A stretch of DNA of 64,000 nt from Halisarca cf. caerulea (Eukaryota; Porifera; Demospongiae; Chondrillida; Halisarcidae): NCBI GenBank assembly GCA_963170055.1, contig CAUJGJ010000040.1, positions 977,401 to 1,041,400 on the forward strand. Direction: 5' to 3'. Below the pieces are notes generated by a model, which was given only the letters and a program-made list of their open reading frames with translations, was not told where the DNA came from and ran no database searches. Position 1 is the stretch's first letter, and each line of letters starts with the position of its first letter. Made by a program: the position numbers and the translations under genes. This document shows, one piece after another, positions 24,418 through 34,398 of the stretch.

Positions 24418-24742
24418 TATTGTATATTCTGAACATGAAAAGAAAGAACAATAAATAATTAGACTACAAACACACACACACCAAAACACGGGAACATGCT
24501 CAAATAAACACAGACACAAGCAAACGTAAACAAGCAAATGTATCCAAGAAAATACATACAAAATTCTTACATATACATTCAAAAGCGGTTACCTAAAGAG
24601 TTTTCAACAGTCATCTCACCTATTTCCGGAACATTCTTGAAAATTCTCTTAGTCTCGAAATTCGAAAAATTTATTGTACACTAACACAAGATGATATTTA
24701 TGCAAACATATTCAAGATATTATTAAGGTACAAAGCATTTAA

Positions 24743-25614
24743 CCTTTTAAGGCCCAATGGCCAATTTATTGGCTCTACAAGACCTCACCCCTTAAGACCC
24801 ATGATGCACAAACATTGCGCGATCTAAAAAAAAACAATTATACCAAGATAGTCTAGAGTTTCAGTATAATATCGTGCACAGTTTATACCCATAGCAAGTG
24901 TTCTTACTGGATAAATTACTGAGTTGTGCACTAGTTGTTGAGTGCAATTGGAAATGCACAATTTCAGACGAATGGCAGTTGTTTTCTAGTACACATCAAG
25001 TATAGATAGAAAGAACAAGAGGAATCACTGTGACATGTCAGTAGTTGATGCGAAAAACTCGCCTTTGTCTTCTTCGTTGACATTTTCAAATTTTCTGAGA
25101 TTTGCAACTTCGCCTGTGAGGAATATTCATCAAAATGACATGTGATTGCATCAGAAGGACTACTGGTATGCTTCTAACTTCTGTTTAGATGTCATTGTTC
25201 AACAGTTTATTTTCTGACGCATTGTATACCTTGTCGAAACCCCATATTTAGCTTCTTTTTTTTAAATGCCATTTCGTCTATTCTGTAGACATTCTTAATT
25301 AGTCTTTCAAATGACATATTATATTACTTAGTTGGGCATCTTCGAATCTTGAATTGGTATATACAAAGCGGCTAAATTTGGGGGTACATGTGGTAAATAT
25401 TATCGCTGTAACAATCAAACTATACTGGTGGCACAATTTGCTGCCGAATTTGATTAAAATTGCCTCATACGAAAATTCGGCGACATATACCTAGCGTTTT
25501 TTCCTCACAAAAAGTATACAAATCAAAGAATACACTTCTAAAAGTTTGTGCCAATATATTGGCTTAAAGGCGTTAAGGGTCTAATGATGACAAAAGAACA
25601 CGGGCGTTAAAAGG
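24743..25614. mobile_element. TTAA-flanked element, 872 bp
   Basis: TTAA then CCTTTTAAGGCCC opens it; GGGCGTTAAAAGG then TTAT closes it. The TTAA/TTAT flanks and CC/GG ends suggest a piggyBac-like non-autonomous element. A related copy is at 30302-32331. No gene. Confidence 0.65.
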
Positions 25615-26098
25615 TTATATTACTACTGTCCACCTTGTACCAAACTGAACCAAACATACCACTTTCAATACACATTCAAACACTCCGAAATGGTTAATCA
25701 AAGAAACAAAGCTTTTAGCCTTCATTTCATGTGTTTCCAGAGCTTTCTTTGACCTTTTCTTGACTTTCATAGACTTCCACAGTAACGCAAGAGAGGATTC
25801 TTTGGTTTAGCCACCCATCCGTGGACATTTTCATCCTAAATACTAAGTCCACATTCTCTTCTGTGTTATAGGAGGCATCAGTAGAGCTTTGTCAGTTTTC
25901 GAGTCGTTACAAAGCTTTTTTGAACGAAGAGAACATTTTTAGACTTTGTTGGTATACCTTTACAACTTGAAGGCCCACGGAAATTCTTGGAGAGACTTGA
26001 AACTTGGTAGATAATTCCCAAACCAACTCCTTATGGCTAGAAGATTCTTTGCTGACGAAGACAAGAGCGAAGACACAAGTTCACTGCGCAGGTAGGTT
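25615..26098. other. No gene seen
   Basis: No supported gene or repeat boundary was recognised in this interval. Confidence 0.5.
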
Positions 26099-26185
26099 AT
26101 GTACGAAAATGGGGAGGATCGCAGGTATGTTATGTCCGAAAACAGGGAGGATTGTTTATGTACAGAACGATTGTTTACATAGCAA

Positions 26186-27708
26186 ATGAAAGACACTATG
26201 GTGGACCACACATGGTAAGGAAGAAGGGGGGAAGGGAAAAAGGCAGTTGAACCGGACTGGAGCCAGCAACCTCCAGACCCATAGCCGACCCTTTGGCAAC
26301 TGAACCACCAGTCACTGCCAACAGGCCCTGATCCATTCCCTCCTTAAGTACTGATGCAGGCGTGCCCCATCCAGGGCCTCCTTTGAAAACTCCCACACCA
26401 GGCACTGACTAATCAGTTGGCAGTGACTGGTGGTTCAGTTGCCAAAGGGTCGGCTATGGGTCTGGAGGTTGCTGGCTCCAGTCCGGTTCAACTGCCTTTT
26501 TCCCTTCCCCCCTTCTTCCTTACCATGTGTGGTCCACCATAGTGTCTTTCATTTGCGTAACCATGGTACCTAGACTTTCTATCTAGCTATTTCGAGTTGT
26601 CACTGATTAGTCAGTGCCTGGTGTGGGAGTTTTCAAAGGAGGCCCTGGATGGGGCACGCCTGCATCAGTACTTAAGGAGGGAATGGATCAGGGCCTGTTG
26701 GCAGTGACTGGTGGTTCAGTTGCCAAAGGGTCGGCTATGGGTCTGGAGGTTGCTGGCTCCAGTCCGGTTCAACTGCCTTTTTCCCTTCCCCCCTTCTTCC
26801 TTACCATGTGTGGTCCACCATAGTGTCTTTCATTTGCGTAACCATGGTACCTAGACTTTCTATCTAGCTATTTCGAGTTGTCACTGATTAGTCAGTGCCT
26901 GGTGTGGGAGTTTTCAAAGGAGGCCCTGGATGGGGCACGCCTGCATCAGTACTTAAGGAGGGAATGGATCAGGGCCTGTTGGCAGTGACTGGTGGTTCAG
27001 TTGCCAAAGGGTCGGCTATGGGTCTGGAGGTTGCTGGCTCCAGTCCGGTTCAACTGCCTTTTTCCCTTCCCCCCTTCTTCCTTACCATGTGTGGTCCACC
27101 ATAGTGTCTTTCATTTGCGTAACCATGGTACCTAGACTTTCTATCTAGCTATTTCGAGTTGTCACTGATTAGTCAGTGCCTGGTGTGGGAGTTTTCAAAG
27201 GAGGCCCTGGATGGGGCACGCCTGCATCAGTACTTAAGGAGGGAATGGATCAGGGCCTGTTGGCAGTGACTGGTGGTTCAGTTGCCAAAGGGTCGGCTAT
27301 GGGTCTGGAGGTTGCTGGCTCCAGTCCGGTTCAACTGCCTTTTTCCCTTCCCCCCTTCTTCCTTACCATGTGTGGTCCACCATAGTGTCTTTCATTTGCG
27401 TAACCATGGTACCTAGACTTTCTATCTAGCTATTTCGAGTTGTCACTGATTAGTCAGTGCCTGGTGTGGGAGTTTTCAAAGGAGGCCCTGGATGGGGCAC
27501 GCCTGCATCAGTACTTAAGGAGGGAATGGATCAGGGCCTGTTGGCAGTGACTGGTGGTTCAGTTGCCAAAGGGTCGGCTATGGGTCTGGAGGTTGCTGGC
27601 TCCAGTCCGGTTCAACTGCCTTTTTCCCTTCCCCCCTTCTTCCTTACCATGTGTGGTCCACCATAGTGTCTTTCATTTGCGTAACCATGGTACCTAGACT
27701 TTCTATCT
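26186..27708 (+). repeat. Array of tRNA-like units inserted in the MITE
   Basis: The block is flanked by a 13-bp direct repeat GTTTACATAGCAA (26173-26185 and 27709-27721). It consists of one unit on the minus strand (26186-26415), a partial plus unit, then nearly four identical plus units with a 281-bp period. The inverted and direct units meet at about 26415, making a long palindrome. Identity between units looks complete, so the amplification is recent or an assembly effect. Each unit also gives an open frame of 69 residues, which I regard as incidental. Confidence 0.85.
26700..26777 (+). ncRNA. tRNA-like module (representative of six)
   Basis: The ends GGCAGT and ACTGCC can pair as an acceptor stem. 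TGGT and GCCA can form a D stem. GGCTCCAGTCC lies where the T arm and B box would be. TGGTTCAGTTG at 26712-26722 fits the RNA polymerase III A-box consensus, and GGCTCCAGTCC at 26755-26765 fits the B box with two mismatches. TTTTT follows immediately, a pol III stop. The anticodon arm does not pair, so it is tRNA-derived, SINE-like, rather than a working tRNA. Other modules: 26242-26319 (minus), 26419-26496, 26981-27058, 27262-27339 and 27543-27620 (plus). Confidence 0.6.
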
Positions 27709-29412
27709 GTTTACATAGCAATTACTTTGTTTACATTAGAAGGAATTTCACGCAATGGTCACATGAAATCGCCGACTAAACGCCTTGAACAAAAGTTTGA
27801 TCCGACGAAAGCTTTCTCAAAGGCTTCTTCCATCGCTAATTTTGTTGATCTACCTCTTAGACAAATTCGCTCGTTGAAAAAAGCTAACTCAGTGGCTTTT
27901 CTACCAGTAAGCACTCACAGGCTGGTTTGGTATGATGTAATCAAACCACGTGACTGCATGTGATATTCAACGAAGAAGGAAGAGGACTCCACAAGAATAT
28001 TTCAATCGAAATTCTGGTCGTGGAAGTTATGGGTTTTGGTATCGAAACTTTGAGATTTGTTCCTAAAGGACCAAACCCTCAGAATCGAAAAATGAATCTT
28101 CGTGCGTTGTTCCATTCGTTTTATGTCCGGCGGTTTGTGGTCGGACGGGTGTATTTCTTTTGGATAACCTTGGACATAAAAGTCGTGGAACGGAGCAGCG
28201 ATTTTCATTTTTCGATTTATAGTAAGTTTATACTTTGTTCTACATTTTGAACCTATTTTTGTGTGCAAACCCCCGATTTCTACAACCGGAATTTGCCATC
28301 TTTGTGTTTCACGTAGGCCTGATGAAAGGTCCACAAAGACAATCTTAAAGTTACTTTATAAGCCTCTAGTCTGCTCAGGTACAAATTAGGTATGTTCTTG
28401 ATCTTGTATAAGCATATTTCAGAACTGTATATCTTGTTACACTGAAAATCAGGGGGGGTTGTAATAGTGCTTTGATAACGTCCGCCATTTTGTTGATATG
28501 TCCAAATCGGACATAACCTACCTGCGATTGTTTATGGTAAAGCAGTATAGTTTACATAACAATTACTTTACTTAGAAGGAATTTCACGCAAGGGTCACAT
28601 GATTTCAACGACTAAACGCCTTGAACAAAGTAAAACACTTCAAAATTAGAGGTCCAAAGGTGTTCTTTCATTGCTGATTTCGTTATAAGCTTCTTTAGAG
28701 ACAATTTCGTTTGTACTAAAATTAGTTTAGCAACTATACTGCCAGTACGCACAGCCGTCTTTCTTGGTATGATGTAATCAAACCATGTGACTGCATGTGT
28801 TGTCAACCTACCAAGCAGTCAAGTTTGATAGGAAAACTTTAACAAAAATTCTGGTAGTAGAGATCTTTGAGTTTGGCTTTGAAACTTTAGTATGTTGTTC
28901 CTAAAGGACCAAACCTCCCAAATCGAATCTTGCGACTTTGTACGTCGTCCCATTCCTTTTATGTCCAGTGTCTTGTAGCTGAGGACCTTCTTTTTCAGCA
29001 GAAAACCTTGGACATAACAGCCGTAGAAAGGAGCTGCAAGATGCAAGATTCGATTTAGTAAGATTCTAATCTGTGCTTTCGTTTGAACCTAATTTTGTGA
29101 GCAAAAGCCCGGATCTTTACTACCAGAATTTGGCATTTTTAATTTTTTTAATGTGGTGAAAGAAAACACGGCATATGTAACTCATGACCTTCGTATTATC
29201 TTTTTAGCACTTCAGACACTAAGTATATATGTTGTAGATACGGTAAAAGGTGTTCTTAGAACATCTACTCATCGCATATTTGAAGGGCCACAAAGACGAC
29301 ACCATTTTGTTTTAATTCCATAAATCGGACATAACATACCTTCGTGAAACATTACATCGATACCAAATAACACCTAAAAGTCTGTCATGTTGTTGACACA
29401 CGCACACACACA

Positions 29413-30141
29413 CGCATGTGGGACATGTCCGCGCTAATTCAGAGGTGTGAAAATTTCAGTCTTACAGCCTTTGTTCTGAACTTGTAGAAGCTTCAGAGCG
29501 TCAAACAAGGGCTTAACGTGTAGGTAGAAGCATAAACATTTCGAAAATTACCATTTTAAAAGATCTGGTTTATTCGCTAAGAAGCTTATATGGTTTTCCT
29601 AACCCCTATTAAGAAGCGAAGCGCTTTGGGCGCAAGATAGTGGAATGCTTCTAAGATTATTTAATCACATAAATCGCTATAGCAAAACATTTACTAACTT
29701 TTCCATGAGGAGGCATTGACAATTTCGCTCAAAAGCCGAGATCTGTAAAAACGGCCCTCAAACAGCAAAATTCAAGCTGTTGTAACTTGCGACAGGAGTA
29801 AAGGTTCTTTTGCCTCCGCATGGAAAAGTTGCATATTACAAATGGCTCGAAGTTGGCACCTATAAGCCGTCTCCAGCTTGTTCCTTCACTTTGCGCTCAG
29901 CCGAAAACCAGAATTTCGAAGGACATCCAGATAGGTCACAGGCTAGCATGTGTCAGAGTTAAAAACATAACGACAGAAAACGTCACTAAACGCGGATTCG
30001 GTATTCGTATACGCCTGAATATCAGTATAAATCACAAGATAAATGCGTGACCAATAACTTGTAGGCACTGAAAAATAACATATTATGACTATGCAAACTG
30101 GGAAGCTCCATCATTACAAATCTGGACATGTCTCACATGCG
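29413..30141. mobile_element. MITE with CGCATGTGGGACATGTCC ends, 729 bp
   Basis: It begins CGCATGTGGGACATGTCC and ends GGACATGTCTCACATGCG. It is inserted in or beside CA microsatellite, so the target duplication cannot be read. Internal arms are CTAACTTTTCCATG (29694) and CATGGAAAAGTTG (29820). An open frame of 76 codons at 29820 is probably incidental. Confidence 0.85.
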
Positions 30142-30147
30142 TGCGCA

Positions 30148-30195
<48 letters not shown>
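30142..30195. repeat. (CA)n microsatellite
   Basis: A run of CA dinucleotides directly follows the MITE end. The sequence before the MITE at 29396-29412 is also CA-rich. Confidence 0.95.
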
Positions 30196-30196
<1 letters not shown>

Positions 30197-30301
30197 TTAT
30201 GTAATATATATATGTATATTTGTTGTACATCAAAGCAAAAAAAGTATGCAGTATCAAGCAAGCACCTAGTGTTATGATAACAATTACCTTTTGTCAATTA
30301 A

Positions 30302-32331
30302 CACCTTAATGCCTGTAAGTCACTTTATGGACTCTGCAAGGCCTCACCCCTTAACACCCGTGATGAGCGAACATTGCGCGATTGAAAAAAAAATTAATTC
30401 CAAAAGGTAGCCTATTGTATCAGTATAATACCGTGCAAAAGTTATACCCATAGCAAGCGTCCTTACTGTATAAAAAGAGCAGTAGAAATTGGGTATCTAA
30501 CGCACTTGTTCACAGTAAAACGTAAGTATACGGGATACTTTACAATGTTTTACTAAGTTTTGTAATAATAAAATGTCTATCGTTTATTTGGTGCACTAGA
30601 AAATGCACATTTTTAGACAAAGGACAGGTTTTTCTAGTACCCCTCAAACACATAGAGAGAGTACAAGAGGTATCACTTCAAAATCTGAGTGGTTGATGCG
30701 AAAACTTTGTCTCTGTTTTCTTTGTCGATATTTTAAGTTTGTAACTTTGTCTGCGAGGGAACATTCGCCACACAGGCTCATTATAACGCTTTTCGGCAAT
30801 GAACAAAATGGCTGCCACTTAAAGGCGCAACAAATACTGCGTATTTAAAACTCACAGCAACAATATATGTCTACTTTCGATACAGTTTAATGCTGTAATA
30901 AGATTCATCGAAATGCTAAGCTGCAAAATCAGACCAAAAGTTACATGTAGAGAAGTTTTACCGATTCAAAACAAGTGGCATTTTTCGCAATAAACCTCAA
31001 AATCCGGACGTGTAGGCGGTCTTCAACAGAGACAAAACTTGCATGAAATGAAACAATGGAGCTTGCTTAACATATGTTTGCTAAGGGAAAAATATAACTC
31101 TAATTGATACAGTTACATTGAAAAATGTACTTTTCGGTCTACAAAATAACGAAAATTATTATTCATAATGATTATATCTCAAACGTACCTGGTTATATTT
31201 TTCCCGCTAAGGCAATATATGTGCACAAGCTTGTTAGGAATCACCTAAGATCTTCTTTATCCGAGAGTAATGGCATTTACACGTCCGGAAAAGACGATTT
31301 TTGCGAGAAGGGTACAAAACGGTCATTTTATTGTGACGTCATCAAATCATTGCAAAAGCAAAATGCCCGTAGTTGCCTCTTGCTCACTTGTTTCTCTTCT
31401 TGTGCCTCCTATTTGATGTTTATGAAGGTATTTCGATCGTAAGCTTTTGATTTTCCTCATATTTTCTGATTTCAGTGGATCTACAAATGCATTTCTAAAT
31501 AAAAATCGGTGAGTTAAGCTTTCAGATATTTTATGGTCTACTTCCTCAGCCTAAACAGAGATATATGTTGCAGAAAAGGTATCACAGCTATAGATTTTGC
31601 CTCACAATGATATTCTTGTACTTACACGTTCGTAAATGATGTATTTTGTCAAGAAAGTTACTCAGTCGGCGACAATATTTGCTGCTTCTCCTGAGGACTC
31701 CGCTTTGGGTTGTGCAAGATATGACGTTTGTGACGCTATTTGATTAATTGGTCCTTATGTAAACACAAATGGTGATAAATTCCATTGTGTACACGCCCCA
31801 AATCCCAAGTTTATAAAAGCGTTATAATGCCCCTGTGCAGGACGGCATGCAATTGGATCAGAAAGACTACTGGTGTACTTCTATTTTCTGTTTAGATATC
31901 ATTGTTAACCAGTTTGTGTTCTGACAAAATGCATGCCTTTCCTAAACCCCTATATTTACCTTTCTTTTTTGTTGAAACACCATTACCTCTATTCTTTAGA
32001 CATGTTTAGTGACTTATGTTACGTATTTGAGCACCTTGAATAGGTACAAAGCAGCGAGATTTGGGTGAAACTGTGGTGTAGTTTGCCGTCGTCACAATCA
32101 AGATGTACGGGAGTAGCAATTTACTGCCAAATTCGTCTGAATTTGCCTCATGTATATACATTATGAGACGTAAACCTAACCAACGATGATTCTGGCTAGA
32201 TTCCTGAAAGTTTTCCATATACAAAACAATCACAATTCAAGGAAAAAGCACCACTAATAGTTTTGTGCCTATATATTGGTTTACGGGCATTAAGGGTCTA
32301 ACGATGACAAAGTAACATGAGCGTTAAAAGG
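30302..32331. mobile_element. TTAA-flanked element with nested D3
   Basis: TTAA at 30298 precedes CACCTTAATGCC, and GCGTTAAAAGG before TTAC closes it at 32331. Both flanks of the nested element match 24743-25614 (GGCCTCACCCCTTAA on the left, GGGTCTAAYGATGACAAA on the right). The ends have decayed relative to that copy. Confidence 0.65.
30771..31837. mobile_element. CACAGGG-type element D3, nested
   Basis: The ends are CACAGGCTCATTATAACGC and GCGTTATAATGCCCCTGTG, flanked by CA on both sides. AAAATGGCTGCC lies near the left end. An inverted pair of TCCGGACGTGTA motifs lies near 30994 and 31283. Length is 1067 bp, almost the same as D1. No gene. Confidence 0.85.
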
Positions 32332-32353
32332 TTACGTCAATTTGCATGCCATA

Positions 32354-32969
32354 CACAGGTATAACATGTCCCTTTCTAGAAGTAAAGGGGTGTTGTGTGG
32401 TTTGTAAAGGAATTTGATTGAATAATAACACATTTTACTGATGTTCACGCATCAGTCACGTGTAAGTTCATCTAAACGGTAGTGTAGAGGAGCCATGTCG
32501 CGGGAGTTAGATCACAACAGGTAAAACTAAATTTTCACCGTGTAAGATTTTGATAGCATGCCCCATTCCTGACATGTCCCCAAGTTTGTGGTTATACTTT
32601 GGGTGAAAACAACATATCGATGGACATCTCAGGAAAGAAGAGGAATAGTAAGTTCTTACACGGTGAAAATTTAGATATTGTTGTTGAAAGGTTCTTAACA
32701 AAGTATGGCTGCTCTAAACGACTGTTTACATGACCGGGTTTTGCACTTAAACCTATTTTGAAGGTCCAAATCTGTCATTGATTTTTCGGCTTTGCGAAGC
32801 TGTGACAATGTTAAGTAAACTGTTGTAGCATTCAATAGTTGAATAAAAGTTCTATAGGTTTGTTGTACTCTTTAAGTGTGCTAAATGTAAGAAAAGTGGG
32901 GGGTGATTTTAGCCGGCTTTAGGTCAGCCATTTTGTTGAAATTCACATGTGGGACATGTCACACCTGCG
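32354..32969. mobile_element. MITE with CACAGGTATAACATGTCC left end
   Basis: It begins CACAGGTATAACATGTCC and ends GGACATGTCACACCTGCG, with TA on both sides. Internal arms CTAAATTTTCACCGTGTAAG and the complement enclose ACATGTCC (32572) and GGACATCT (32622), 42 bases apart. The internal CC core matches the CC of the ends. Confidence 0.85.
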
Positions 32970-33047
32970 TACAAAAGTGTAGCGCAGCTAACCAAAACAC
33001 CTCACACAGCCTAATAGGAAAAACAAGTTAAACGCCCACAACAAGTA

Positions 33048-33158
33048 AGTTATTGTATGGCCAACTATGCATTGGCTCTTTATTGCACTTGCTCCTCGGG
33101 CGCGAAGGGAACTCGAAGAATAAATACGCCAATGCACAGTTGGCCATACAATAGCTAT

Positions 33159-33206
<48 letters not shown>

Positions 33207-33274
33207 GAGACATCATTCCGGACACTTCCTATGGAAGTGAAAACAATATAGGGGCTGCCTTTGGCTGGCCTAAA
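33048..33274. mobile_element. Partial hairpin-ended element (B0)
   Basis: An inverted repeat TATTGTATGGCCAACTATGC against its near complement spans 33051-33151. It is followed by a TA microsatellite and a terminal hairpin-like AGGGGCTGCC, TTT, GGCTGGCCT at 33251-33271. The branched end is missing or replaced. Confidence 0.5.
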
Positions 33275-33302
33275 ACACGATCTGGCACCATATTATATCC
33301 AA

Positions 33303-33511
33303 CAAGCGATTCGAGTTTAAAAAACTCGTGGGCCGCCTACGGCCCTGGAAACTGGAATCGCTTGGAAATCGGCGTTATTGACTAAAATAATACTTCGAAG
33401 AACTCTTCTGGTCGAAAAGACTCTTCGCTGATAAAAGCAGGAGCAGACGAATGAATTTCACCGAAATATAGCCAAAAGATTATGTACCGACTTCGCGTCC
33501 GCCATGTTGTT

Positions 33512-33548
<37 letters not shown>

Positions 33549-33621
33549 ACATCGTTACGGACGTTCCGGACACTTCCGGTGAAAGTAAAAACAATATAGG
33601 GCCGCCTTCCGGCGGCCCAAA
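33303..33621 (-). mobile_element. Hairpin-ended element, subfamily B, copy B1
   Basis: The branched hairpin is at 33303-33364: outer stem CAAGCGATTCGAGTTT paired with its near complement, and inner stem GGGCCG/CGGCCC. The simple hairpin is at 33600-33618 (GGGCCGCC, TTCC, GGCGGCCC). A TA microsatellite lies at 33515-33545. Read on the minus strand it has TTT before the simple hairpin and TT after the branched end. Confidence 0.85.
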
Positions 33622-33779
33622 AAACATACACAGGAGTACTGCCCCCGGAAAAAGGATTATGCTACTCAATAATCACTCCGAACAAAGCATAAGTCACCAA
33701 GACACCAGGATTTAATTAATGCAGTAACATTGGAATACCTTCTATTATAATACCATTGAGCCCTTGCATATCTCCACAG

Positions 33780-34290
33780 CAGATATGATGCAGTCAGGTA
33801 CATGCGAACAGGGTGTAAAGATATTCATTATGCCCACCTCCACATTCCAACTGTCCATATTAGGATGTCAGCAGGAAGTGGGAGGATGTACTTTGAAGAA
33901 CCTAACACAGAGCGCAACAAAGCTACCTGCATGAGGAAGTAGTACAATAGAAGTGTTAGCCAAGTCCATTTCAGTGTACAGGAACATTGACTGAGTGTAA
34001 TTCTCTGCATTTGTGCAACAAATAACCTCTGCCTACCTGCCTTGTAAGTGAAATATGTAAACTTTTTAGTTTGGGGAGTTTGTGAATTGCACCACAAAGA
34101 AATGTTACTGATTTTGTTTATAGTATGAATCAATTGTTTTTAGGATGTGTGTAATATCTACAGCTACCAATATTCTTCATTTCAGCAACTTTCCAGTAGA
34201 AAAACTTGTGCACAAGTTCTGAGTGACTCTGAAGCCTCTAGATTCCCATTACTGTCTGGACTGGCTGTTCTGAATCAGGCATTTAACAGG
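33780..34290 (+). CDS. Two probable exons of an unrecognised gene
   Basis: Exon 1 follows an acceptor TCTCCACAG at 33771-33779 and stays open to about 33945, reading RYDAVRYMRTGCKDIHYAHL, then IPTVHIRMSAGSG and RMYFEEPNTERNKATC. A possible donor is GTAGTA near 33944. Exon 2 follows TTCATTTCAG and covers about 34184-34290. It reads QLSSRKTCAQVLSDSEA and FPLLSGLAVLNQAFN, ending at a donor AACAG/GTTTGT. Composition and splice sites look genuine. I do not recognise the family. The exons lie between hairpin elements and a transposon, so the gene may be disrupted. Confidence 0.35.
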
Positions 34291-34398
34291 TTTGTTTAGT
34301 ACAATTACCATTTCTTGAAACAGTTTACATCGCTGGGGTCCCAGCTATGGCATAAGTGTTACAAAAATAAACATTAAAATGGTTATGGATGTACAGTA

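Larger units (their letters stand above)
26132..28526. mobile_element. Middle MITE of the nest
   Basis: The ends are CGCAGGTATGTTATGTCCGA and GGACATAACCTACCTGCG, flanked by AT on both sides. The AT duplication is confirmed by the empty site in the copy at 60345. It holds a 1523-bp insertion (26186-27708). Without that insertion and its duplication it is about 859 bp, the usual length. The internal pair TTATGTCC (28121) and GGACATAA (28172) has a 43-base spacer. Confidence 0.9.
26099..29344. mobile_element. Outer MITE of a three-level nest
   Basis: The left end CGCAGGTAGGTTATGT begins at 26099 and the degenerate right end (ACATACCTTCG) stops at 29344, with TG on both sides. After 32 bp it is broken by another MITE (26132-28526) and resumes at 28527 with ATTGTTTATGGTAAAGCAG. 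The uninterrupted copy at 60345 shows GGGGAGGATTGTTAATGG at the same place. Without its insert the outer element is about 850 bp. Its internal pair is TTATGTCC (28959) and GGACATAA (29010), 43 bases apart. Confidence 0.9.

Noticed and set aside
26700..26777. A functional tRNA gene cluster
   Set aside because: Acceptor, D and T arms can be drawn but the anticodon stem does not pair, and the B box has two mismatches. tRNA-derived repeat is the safer call.
26614..27666. Four identical 69-residue frames as a repeated gene
   Set aside because: They arise from identical 281-bp tRNA-like units and the sequence resembles no protein family I know.
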